Source: Mesodorylaimus sp. YZB2_4 (taxonomy: Eukaryota; Nematoda; Enoplea; Dorylaimida; Dorylaimidae). Taken from it: a stretch of DNA of 64,000 nt. The notes under the pieces are model-generated. The model was not told the DNA's origin, ran no database searches, and was given only the letters and a program-made list of their open reading frames with translations. The DNA lies in the NCBI GenBank assembly GCA_030248295.1, contig JASANH010000209.1:682001-746000 (forward strand), written 5' to 3'. Of this stretch, positions 45,301-55,514 are shown piece after piece. Made by a program: the position numbers and the translations under genes. The stretch's first letter is position 1. The number at the start of each line of letters is the position of its first letter.

Positions 45301-48300
45301 AAATCAGTGACCTCCCTATGGGAAAGCTTTGGAAATATCCACCCCCCCCCCCCCATCCTCGATGAGCCAAAAGTTGGTAAGCCCCACCGCAATCCTGACC
45401 CAGCCGCGACTTTTGGCGCGGCAGGGTCTGGACCAAGGGTGCAAGTATACAGGGTCGAGCTATAAAGTACAAGTCGCATTCTCGAAGTAAAGAAAATTCA
45501 GCGAACAGAGGCTGCTCGGTAACTTTATAGGAGTCAGCTCGCTGATAATCAAATATTTTTAAATTTGCCGCGCCCACTGATGCTCAGGTGCAAGAACCTT
45601 ATGACAGTCTGGGGGCTTGGCTTGGCTAGCGCAGTGAGAGGTTTGCGCGGAATAACCGATATTCAAGGAGCTGTAACAAAATTATCACAGAGGACTGAAC
45701 TCCAGTGCCGGCCAGACTGTCAGACTTAAAGCTTGTGCCCCTGCTAGAAAACGGGGACGCTGCAACCAACGTGAGACCTTCTCTGTCGATTGGATATTGC
45801 TGCCTCCAAACCGGGTGCGCAAGCAACTGAATGCAGTACGATCACAGGGCTCAGGCTGAGCAGGGTTGGTTCCGGTTTAAAAACCTTAAAAACAGTTAGA
45901 AAACTGTGCGAGAAACCAGCGGAAATCAGGGAAAATGAGAATCTTTGAGCCAAAATCAGCGAGAACTAAAAAATTGCATTCCAGGGTTCAAGTCGTGAAA
46001 GTTCGGAGAATAATTTTGATTTTTGTCTGGTAAACATGTAAAAAGCAGAAGAAAAAATAAGGAGAATGAGGAAAAGCTGCGGGCGGTAAGCGGGAGTGAT
46101 TTTGGTGAGCCGTCGGCGGGATTGGGCGGGAGCACACGACACTCAGGCGGGCGTGGGCGGGAGCGGGACCGAAAAACCCATTCCCGCCACGCCCCTAGAA
46201 ATGGGGCTTAAATCGGGTGGGTACTCCCACTGTTTTTTAATTCTGAGAGCAAAGCGCGCGAATTTCGATTAAAGTAAAGTCGGGTGAATGAAGAGCTGCA
46301 AAAAATTGCCATACTTTTTCTTACTTTAGGTAAGGTACCAGAATAGATAAAATCAGAATAGCCACAATTTCAACTATCGGCAACAGTTTTCTACACAACT
46401 GACTCTGAGTTTTAAAATTTGCGCACTTTGTTACAGGAATCATTTGAAACCTTACCCAATCACGTCCCATTATCTTATAATCTTTTTTCAACACTGCGCG
46501 GTTGAAAGTTATTTTAATTTTGAGTCTGCGCGCGAAGAATGCGCGCTCAAAAATAAAATCTGGCAAAAAATATGTCTCGAATTCTATAATGGCGGCTACA
46601 GTGCGCCTAGCGCTTTGTCTTGTGAGTTATATGAAATGTAATACTGTATTTACGCAATTGTGTGCCTGAAATGTCTGTATACTGCATGTTTAACCAGCAT
46701 TGCTGGCGGTCGGGAGATCCCCTGGCCCCTGGCCGACCACTACGGTTGATGTTTCAGCCGTGAGTAAATTCGAAAGACTTGCCTGCTGGTTGCATATAGT
46801 ATGCAAATCGGTTCGTGCTCTTAAATTTGTAAATTTGAGAATCAGTTATTAAAGGGTTAAAAAATGCCCTCTGTGGCGCAAGAAGCCCAGAAAATAGCCC
46901 ATGCCAATGAAGATACGATTTAATTGAAGTGCGCAGTGCGAAATTGTGCGAGAGCCACAGTTTTCTCCTAGCCTAATAAAAAAGTTGCGATTACTCAGTT
47001 GACCATTTGAATTTTTGTAATTTCTTTCTCTGCGTCGACCGGCCTGACCCATGGCATGGAATTGCACCCGCTGATTTGTTTTCTGGCGTGATGTACCTTT
47101 TTTTTGATCGATAAAATACACTCGCAGACGGGAGGGGAGGAGTTAAAGAATATTTTGGCGGGAATTCAAAATTCTGATATGACTGGCCCAAAGCATGTGA
47201 TCGGTTCGCCTAAACTGATCCGGCCTGTATCGATGGTTCGGCTCGCCAAGTCGGTGGCTCGATCGTCGATCGAATGCTGGCTTTTGTTCATCCAATTTCA
47301 ACTCGATAGGCTAGCACAGAATGCGCATTAGAATCTAATTATCGTGAGGGTACTCCTCGAGTAGGTGAGCTTAGTCGTTACAGTGCCCCCATTCAGCAGT
47401 GCGCTGAAGCGTTCACGTGAGGAATAAACAGAGCAGTGCAGGACAGTAGTTGTGAAGCTGTTGCTGTTCAAACTAAAAAAGTATCGAAATTCCCTGAGTG
47501 AGAATCCATTTTAGGTGTGAAGTTGGTTGCATTGGCTTATCTGTACTTGTATGTGGCGGGTATGTGCGCTGTATTTTTGACCGATTTGCGTCGACTCGGT
47601 GTGCGACGCTTGTTGGCAGTTTGGTGGCGGTGGTGAGTAATTTTGTGGATAAGTTGGCGATGGGGTTGGCTCGTGGTTGATTTGCAGGTACGATCTGATA
47701 TTTCTGCTAGTTTGGACGTGTACATTATTTTCGTACGTGGACGCGATAATGCATTCGTATGGGCACGGATATTTTAGTTTACATCGCACTCATTGGCGAC
47801 CAGCTGAACCGCAGTTGGTTTATGAAATTTGGTTCACGTGGGCGGCCATCATGTCCAGTGTTCGATTGTTTTATTATGGTCAATTATTAAGTCATTTCGG
47901 TGCCGTTACAGTAAGCAAGGACAGGAAACTTGTTGGTTGTGCGCGGCAGTGGTAACTGATATGACCGTGTATGGGGTCAAGCCAGAGGGGGGGGGACTGG
48001 CAAGATAATATCTACGGAAAATTAAAATTTGCACCCTATTTTTGGCATGCATGTTTTACCAAAGCATTAGTTTCGGAAACGTTTTATGACTTAAAATAGG
48101 CTCATAGCGCAAAAGAAAGAAATATGCAAAAAATCCTGATCGGGAAAAAATTGATCGCAACTTACCGTTAATGGCATTCAATCAGCATAGTTTAACCTTT
48201 TTCTCCCTCTTGATCTGAATCATAGACCGACTGTTGGATGCTGCAGGGTAGGATTAAATGAATTTTACTCAAATTCGGTTTCAGATCTCGATATCTCGCT

Positions 48301-51041
48301 GTGTTCCGACCATTCTTCGCTATGTTGTGCTGCTGTTCGTTCTGCTGGCCTCCTTCGCAATTGGCCTCAATTATTTGTACGAGCACTACAAATATGGCCA
48401 GGTGACTCGGGATGGTCAAAATGTGTCTCAGCCCATGCAGCTGACCAGGTCTGGTGGGTTTTTTCATTGATTGGCGTAAGATTAATCGATTTTATTTTTG
48501 AAGCGTTTTTACTGCGGCCCGTTATTTATACTGGGCCTATTATGGTTATTTACCGCCGGAAAATTGGGCCATCTTGGTGGGCGATGTTGGACACGGGACT
48601 GGGCGGGTGTTCGAGAGGCAGCATAACATTGTGTCCATGAGTGGCGAATGGATGGGCGCTGTCTATCACGTGCTTAAAATTCTGATCCTGCTCAAATTGA
48701 TGACGGCAATTATGACTGTGGCGGCCATCGTTGTTGTGGTAAGGCCGTGCCATGTCATACTTTATCCATAGCCATTATAAAGTGCACTCGAAGGCTAAGG
48801 AACACAAAAGAAAGATCATTTTTACCGAGGTGGGATTCGAACCCTCCCCTCTACAGTAAGTGCGCACCGTGTGAGAGACAGACGCTTTAACCGCGTTGAT
48901 TTGATGGGAAAAACTGGGTTTGTGACAGGTTTTCTGACGTATTTCCCTCAGGAACCATTTTGTACCTCTTTTTAGGCAGTAGGAGATTATGCAAAATTAG
49001 ATTAGGGTTTCTTTGTTCTGCAAATTTTAATAAATGTTTTGCGAATGACTGTTTAGGAGCGTTAGAGCGGCGAGGAGTGAAATAAATAGTGGTCCATTTT
49101 TTAATATTCTGTTTTGTCTCAGACCGCTTAAGCAATATTTTTAAAAAATGGCTTAGGCGCGAAATGTGAATTTAAATGTCACGCCTTTGAAAAGTTTAAA
49201 TTCGAATTTCTTGCTAATCAAACATTTTAATTCAAATTTCGCGCCAACCGAACATTTTAATTTAAATCTCGCGCCTGTCAGTGTTTAAAGTGAAATTTCG
49301 CGCCAATGCAGAATTTTAATTCGACTTACATATTTGTTTGTGCGAAACTTGAATTTCGAACAAACAAAAATATAATTCACGTCACATTTCACATTTTACG
49401 TCCGAATGAGTTAAATTTTGTGTATTTTGAAAATTTAAACTGCGGACAATTTTTTTCAAAAGGCAATGTTTACTATGGTGGAGCTTTTTCTTGATATTGA
49501 GGCGATCTTTCCACATATTCTACCGTAACATTTTTTAGAGATTGCCTCGTAGTCATTCAATTTCTCATTGCTTTCGTGTACAATCTATTTTTAAAAGGGC
49601 AAAAGGTTTGAAAAAAGTTTGAAAAGTTTTCGGTTACAAGATGTACAACAAATTTTTATCTTTTTTTAATATGATAAGAGTTTCAATCGGCTTTTGTTCC
49701 GCCCCGCCCTCGACTCTGCAGTAGGCATTCCAAAAAGAACAGGAGATGACGCACTCGGAATATCAAATTTTTGGTGGCGCAGACACAGGTCAGGCGTTAG
49801 ACTTTGAAAAATCGATATTTATAAATGCCGCTTAAAGTCATAGGAGTGCAGTCGACCTTCGATAATTGCAACAAGTTGTGGTCCAGGGTTTTTTAAGCTG
49901 TTTTACTATGCGAGTCCATGTAGCTCGGATAATTGCACCCCGGATGATTGGACCTCGTATAGTTGCACGTCATGTAGCTGCAACTTCGATTAATTGCAAC
50001 GCTTTTAACACACAAGCGCGTATTTCACTTTGCTTAAAAAAGTTGCAAGTGCGAATTTTTCTTTGATAAGCATACCAGCAATTTTTATATCGTTTCAAAA
50101 ATATTTTTCAAATCAGTGCAACATAACATTATCAATTTGAACTGAACATTCGCACAGCACTTTTACTCCCAGACACTTAGCAAGCAGCTCAGCTAAGCTC
50201 AGCTCAGCTGCAGACTTTGAGACTCAGCAATCAGCAATTCCTCTTTTTAATCACAAAGTTCTTTCTAATCACCTTCGATTCATACACAGCATATGTATTT
50301 TACGGACTAGTCCTGACTGGTTCTTGATTTGCAGTGATATTCCGCCTTACCTTATTAGTCGCACATCGAGTCGCTGTGGTTATCCTTGCCTGGCCCGCCC
50401 TCTATCCTCCTGCCAAAGTGGGCAGTCTGAAGTTCTGGACCTACACTTCTGCAGCAAGAGTGAAAATTGCAATTAAAAGACTGCTTCTTGAACTTCGCAT
50501 AATTTGCAACATCGGATAATTGCTACTCTTGAGGCGTCCTGAGCGGCTGCAGTTATCCGAGGTCGATTGTAATTATGTAGAAGCAAAACAAATGCTGAAT
50601 CCAATAAAAACTGGGAGGGTCGTTAAAATTTAGAACTTGTGTAGAATTCTTTTAGGAAAACGCTTTGACTGAATGGAATTTTGTGCGAGTGGAGATTTGG
50701 AGTGAATATTTTCAAGATTCTCGAACTTTGCCACCGCCATTCAATTTGGCCCAATTAGTTGTGCACGGAAGCGTGTTCGTTGTGCGAAAATGTATGCGCA
50801 GGAAAGAGCCATTGTCAGTTTGGGTAAGTAGCTTATTCCCTGGTTTTTTTGCTTAAGATTGATGTTTTGTGGGAAATACTGTAGGATTTCCGTTATCAGC
50901 CGCCATCTGATGATTGGAGGAAGGAGGCGCAGTATAAGGTGAGTGTGGGGGGGGGGGAGGGGTGCCGTAGTAAAAAGTGTATGATTTCAGGCCATTGTGG
51001 CGGCTTTGAAAGATCGTGTGATTATGAACTTGAAAAAGTGA
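42389..51041 (+). CDS. TRPC-type cation channel subunit, divergent
   Basis: Exons: 42389-42568, 42938-43125, 43177-43334, 43393-43580, 44106-44285, 44348-44541, 44650-44750, 47515-47632, 47688-47910, 48285-48448, 48504-48738, 50656-50823, 50885-50938, 50991-51041; all phases close, 733 codons. Ankyrin-like N terminus (about 60-175), then the TRPC linker with paired cysteines and an RRIDSYAAASS…EDPFEYA segment, six hydrophobic segments (about 363-383, 397-416, 436-457, 484-503, 515-540, 618-643), a pore loop after YLYWAYYGYLPPENW, and the TRP box EWNFVR at 649-654 followed by TLPPPFNL. TRPC channels pass Ca/Na at the plasma membrane. Unusual: S6 lacks the common LIAMMNNSYQ-type sequence, and the S6-TRP-box link is short. 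A small exon could be hidden in the 1.9-kb intron before 50656. Introns contain repeats, including a 2.8-kb one (44751-47514). Confidence 0.88.
44870..45020. repeat. GCGGGAG word repeat (left member)
   Basis: GCGGGCGGGAG, GGGCGGGAAGGGG and similar words, with inverted CTCCCGCC words at its start. A related patch is at 46080-46190. Both are in intron 7 of the TRPC gene. Confidence 0.5.
46080..46190. repeat. GCGGGAG word repeat (right member)
   Basis: Words such as GGGCGGGAGC and GGCGGGCGTGGGCGGGAGCG, closing with inverted CCCGCCACGCCCC. About 1 kb after the left member, in the same orientation. Confidence 0.5.
46735..46760 (+). repeat. Copy of the recurrent motif (RPLRLMFQP)
   Basis: CACTACGGTTGATGTTTCAG followed by CCG in intron 7 of the TRPC gene, with a TATA-like palindrome about 45 bases later. 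Confidence 0.4.
48745..48906 (-). mobile_element. tRNA-derived SINE
   Basis: Minus strand: A-box-like CGCGGTTAAAGCGTCTG, CTCTCACACGG anticodon-arm remnant, B-box GGTTCGAATCC, then the shared TATGGATAAAGTATGACATG tail. It begins a few bases after the exon 11 donor of the TRPC gene. Same family as 15502-15652. Confidence 0.6.
49849..50569. mobile_element. Pogo-like non-autonomous DNA element
   Basis: Starts CAGTCGACCTTCGATAATTG and ends with the near-reverse complement CTGCAGTTATCCGAGGTCGA followed by TTG. About 720 bases with no transposase frame. Its right end matches the single end at 21993. In intron 11 of the TRPC gene. Confidence 0.55.
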
Positions 51042-51499
51042 CTTGTTCGAAGAGTTGCCTTTTGTAAGTTGTACTAGTCGGGTATCGTGATGTACAGCAT
51101 GGCGCGATGGTAACTGCAATCACCGTCGGACTGATTGTGGTGGGTTGGTTGCACCGTGAGGCACAAGTCTTGTTTCCGTTAACCTATTCCCGTTTTTTTA
51201 GCAATTGTACCCGCTGTTTAAATGTACCCCCCCCCCCCCACGGACCTCGAAGTGCATCGCTGCGCATGTTTCTTTCAACAATTATCCTGGCGAGACGCGG
51301 AATTCGAATTTCCCGCGCTCTAAGAGTCAACACGTACGCGCCTGCGTGCCTTACCGAGCACGGCTAACTTAAAATAAAAGATTCCACATGGTACATTTTC
51401 CTTTTTTGGGAAGTATTTTCGTCTTGTCTTTTCAGTCCGGTCAGAAAGTTCATGGATTCAAACGTTTTTCAGCGTGAAAAATTTGTGGTAGTCTTGATT

Positions 51500-51650
51500 T
51501 TTCAAAATTTTCAGGTTTTCGTAAACTAGACTTGGGGGCACTATTTTACTTGGGCGCCGACTTGGTTGTCTATCTCAATATCAGCGCCTGTTTGGCCTAT
51601 GCAGACAATAAAATGATAAGAGCGGAATTATTGATTGGAAATTAGTGGGC
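51500..51650 (+). other. Possible orphan exon (hydrophobic)
   Basis: After a good acceptor (ATTTTCAG) the frame reads RKLDLGALFYLGADLVVYLN then ISACLAYADNKMIRAELL, then stops. It reads like coding, but no partner exon could be assigned; TRPC ends at 51041. Another exon-like piece (LSYTIAAAVVADEISMNG) follows an acceptor at about 51820. Possibly remnants of a separate gene. Confidence 0.25.
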
Positions 51651-51694
51651 GCACTGTAATGCATGATGATGTTCATGAAAAAAGAAAAATGTAT

Positions 51695-51767
51695 CGCCCT
51701 GTGTGGGGCTCGAACCCACGACATTGGGATTAAGAGTCCCACGCTCTACCGACTGAGCTAACAAGGC
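51695..51767 (-). tRNA. tRNA-Lys(CUU)
   Basis: Minus strand, 73 bases: acceptor GCCTTGT pairs with ACAGGGC (one G-U), A-box TAGCTCAGTCGG, anticodon stem GGGA/TCCC with loop CTCTTAA and anticodon CTT, variable region, T-arm with B-box GGTTCGAGCCC, discriminator G. No intron. A T-run terminator (ATTTTTCTTTTTT) follows on the minus strand. All arms pair, so it should be functional. Confidence 0.95.
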
Positions 51768-52189
51768 AGATGGAGAAATGGGCAATGAGAAGTCTACCAC
51801 TACTAATTACCTTTTTTAGTTGTCCTACACCATTGCTGCAGCTGTTGTCGCTGATGAGATCAGTATGAATGGACTGTCAAACCAGATCATGACCGGAAAA
51901 GTACGGCTGACTTGCCTCTGCAGAGGATGAGAAATAGTTTGTGGTTGTGAGTAAAGGGCAACGATAAGGAGCCCCCATGTGTCCCATGCATGGGGCACCA
52001 TCTGGTTTCTAAACTGCCGTAGGTTATCTGTGCGGTTTCCTACAGACAGGCATGAGTCTGGTGCAGCTCGATTGCAAATCCTCGATCGTATCCCCTCACT
52101 TATAACCCACTTGTCGGACCGGTGTGAAATCCTGTAGGTAATAAAACTGCAAAATATGGGTTTATTTATTTAGGGCACCCAGTTTTTCA

Positions 52190-52860
52190 CATTCTTTTCA
52201 TAATTTTTACTTTGTTAGGGGCCTCGATACCAGGATCGAGGTCTAACACTAGGACTTTTATGGGCCTAAACAGCCATCCCATCCCATGGACCCTGCCCTT
52301 CGCCGACAATGTAATACTTGGTGGCCCAGAGCTCTTAGCCGCAGCAGCTTCGAATTTTAAATTCAAGGCTGCAATAAAAAGTGCAAGGATCGCCTGAGCA
52401 TGAAAATGGAAACCTGGAAACCTGGAATGCGGCACCCAGGCCGACGGCTGTGTTACAGTTGGTGGGGTCATAATCATCAAACAGTTCAAATACTTGGTAT
52501 TCCGCGTGGCGGCCGACACAGACACCTTGGCTGAGAATCCACACCTCAATCCATACCTCAACGCTGAGCACCGCCTCTGCCTGTGCGGGCTGAGCCTGAT
52601 ACCAAGGAGCTGCTCTGGGAATGTGAGCCGCAGTCAGGAAACACGAGCAGGGGCTGCCCGCTGGCAATAAGAATGCTGCGATGGACGCCCGGCTTGACGA
52701 GAATGGAGCACGTGATGAACAGAATATGGAAAAGCCACTGACCATGAGATGTTATGGGCTGTAATGCAGATTGGTGGACTGAGCCTCCCGTACAGCCATG
52801 GAATGTCCCTCGGCACATTAAAGAAGCAATGGCTGTCTTGCATTTGATTGCTTCTGTATC
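52190..52860 (+). mobile_element. LINE reverse-transcriptase remnant
   Basis: Translated segments read PFADNVILGGPELL (altered Y/F-A-D-D catalytic box), LECGTQADGCVTVGG, IKQFKYLVFRVAADTDTLAE, and further on RMLRWTPGLTRMEHVMNRIW. This is the order of the palm-to-C-terminal part of RTE/CR1-like LINE proteins. The second catalytic Asp is Asn, and stops interrupt the frame. The long open frames on the opposite strand here (e.g. 52558-53112) are shadows of it. Confidence 0.75.
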
Positions 52861-52869
52861 CCACAACAC

Positions 52870-55400
52870 GGTCCAAGAGCGCTTTAGCGTTTGCAACGGG
52901 TGTGTGAAGAAGTCAAAGACCCACCTGCTCGAAAGCGCAAGAAGCACAGGCGATGCGGTCGTCAGAGGGACAGTGCTGAAAACTGAGATGGAAAAGCAGA
53001 GGCGGAGGAACAAACTGTGATAACTGAGAGAGTAGACACCCGTAAGACAGTGTGGTTTTGTTTTGAATCCGCCTGCCGATGTGGGTGGAAAAGCTTCGCC
53101 TGGCTCGTGCACAGAATTTAGGCTGCCTTTCGCCCTGTGCTCGTATGTAAAACGGAAAGTTGATGTGTCAGTTGTGGCGTCACTGTGGGAACGCCATGGT
53201 ATTTATTTAATCACTGGTGCTAAGACTAACAGTATGTGTGACTACGGTGGGAACATCGAAGGGTTTAGTCAGATGGATGAACTATCACTTTAACCTTTTC
53301 CTTTAGCCTCAACAATCTCTCCGTTGCTACTTTGCCATTCTGTGTATGTGCATTATGTTTTAGTGCTAGTAAAAGTTGACTGCCAAACGGGTGGTACTAC
53401 ATCAGTTTCCACGATCAGTCAATTCTCATTTTTATGCACATCTTTTGTGGCACTCATCGTCCGGATGGAGGGGAGTCAGGACAGTGGAGCAGGAAGAGTT
53501 AAAGGCGCACGTACCAGACTGAGAATCGAATCAGAGCTAGACTACTCAGTGTGCTAAACGTCTTCATACAACTTACTTTTGAATTCGCGCGCATAATGGG
53601 ATAGTGTAAAGTTGGTGGCTATCGCTGCACAGTCTGATTGATATCTGTGGTGTCAGAATATCAAGAGTTTGTTGCGCACTGCGGCTGCGGGGGGGAGGTG
53701 CATACAGTGTTATACCTGCTGTGCTCGCTACTCGCTCCACTGGCTCGAGTAGTGGCACTGGTTAGGTCGACAGGAGCAAGCAATGCCCCAGGTGCATGAG
53801 ATAATGCCCATTTTCTCGAGTAAGGAGGCATGTTTTGCGCAGAACCCTTCCTTCTGCCTGTTTCTAGACGTCTTATTGTGCGAGTATCGAGCACGCGAAG
53901 GATGAGCCGGGTCTTACGAGGTGCTTATGATTAGCTAAAAATACTGCATCAAGCGCGTAAGTGCAGACAAGTGCGAGTTGAAACTAGAGACTAGAATGGA
54001 TTAGGAGAGGAGCCAAGCTAAAAATGAAGCTTATATGTGCTCTACATTTTCGAGAAGCCGCTGGTCAAATGGAGATCGCTGGGTTACTAAAAATTTGAGA
54101 TCACATGCGTTCATTAACGATGTTTGGAATCGTGATTCGGATTATCGAACAGAGATCGATCAATCGATCAGAGCTTATATATCGACTAGCAATCGATGTG
54201 AGATGTTGAGCCAGCCACAGATCATATTGGCACTTCATCAATGTCCAAACCTGGCATTCCCTCATCGATCTCTCTGTGATCGATCGCTTAATCTCTGATC
54301 TCGGATTGATCAACAGAACAGGATATCACTGCGCTTGACTCCTGGTCAGTCTGTGATAGTACAATAATGGACAGCGATTACATGCAAGTTGCCTGCGATC
54401 GATCGATTGCGGGGCCCAAAATTGGCGGGGCGGCGTGTTCACGGCCAATTTCCACTGCCAGCCCAGAGTGTATGTAATGAATGGCCAGCCTACTCGTTTC
54501 TCGTCATTGATGCCATTTTAGCGAAAATAAACGTTCTTTTAAATGGATGGTCATTTGCAATTTTTCTTTTCGGCCCATGAAAACGTCTCGAGCGCATTTG
54601 GAACGAAGTGACGACGTTATCGTTGTGATGGTACCCGCGCCTCGGCTTTCATGCTTACTCGGTTAGCTAGCATTGGATGGGGGGGGGGGGGGGTATTTAC
54701 TAGGGCCTCTTCCGATCTTCAAGCTGAGCCAGGCAGAAGCCTTTCGTTTTTCATTTGGCCGAGCGCGAAGAGAAATAAGCTTTGGTCAATGGCCGGACAC
54801 CGCGCTTCCTTTTCTTTTTGCACTTGATCGTCGAAAGGGCGTCGGCGGCTCGGTTTGCGTGCTTTTTGATTTGGGAGGGGAGGAATTTGAAGACGATTGC
54901 AGTGATTAGGTATCACGAGGCGTCGTTATAAGTCACGAGAACTATGTACACATATTAGTGGCAGAAAGGGGCCAGGCAATCGATCCGAGTTGGAGTGTCT
55001 GGTCATGAGATAGGTTGTGTTCGAGTTCCGTTCCGCCTCGGCCCGAGGCCCCCGTGCGGCTAAATAAGGCGAGTAGGAGGCCGAGCTTGGTTGAAGCGGA
55101 GAAGCTGAAATTGTTCGCGAATCCCGTCTACAGCGCATAAGCCAATTCGGGCCCTCTTTAGTATCGAGTCCTCATTTTATAGCCATCCAGTGGGCTCGTT
55201 TATTCGACTCGAAGTCGGCCTTGTTCTCCTGCCCTATTCATAAGGAGACGAGGCCTGTTCATACTCCTCGCTTCAAGATCATTTTGACATTTACACGCGA
55301 CTAATCGACTTGGAAAAGAGTAGCTGGCCTTGAATCGTATCGGCATAGAAGCCCGGACATTGCTGATGGCTATTCACACCTAGCGAGGTGTTTGCCCCTC
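52870..55400. other. Intergenic, no gene recognised
   Basis: Includes a GATCGA-rich patch (54130-54315) and a run of about 17 G near 54680. An open frame at 54673-54909 ends in an acidic stretch but has no supporting splice context. Confidence 0.35.
54130..54315. repeat. GATCGA word repeat
   Basis: GATCGATCAATCGATC, GATCGATCGC and related words; companion of 35340-35590. Confidence 0.45.
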
Positions 55401-55514
55401 CACGAGCAGCCTTGTGTACACACTGAGCACTCGTTGACAATGTTTGGAGAGACGAGAGCCGATGCCATGAGACGACCAGGCGGGAGGTGTGCTCACCACT
55501 CGGCCACTAAGACG

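Noticed and set aside
52558..53112. 184-codon minus-strand frame
   Set aside because: It is antisense to a recognisable LINE reverse-transcriptase remnant on the plus strand; no domain, and composition is explained by the shadow effect.
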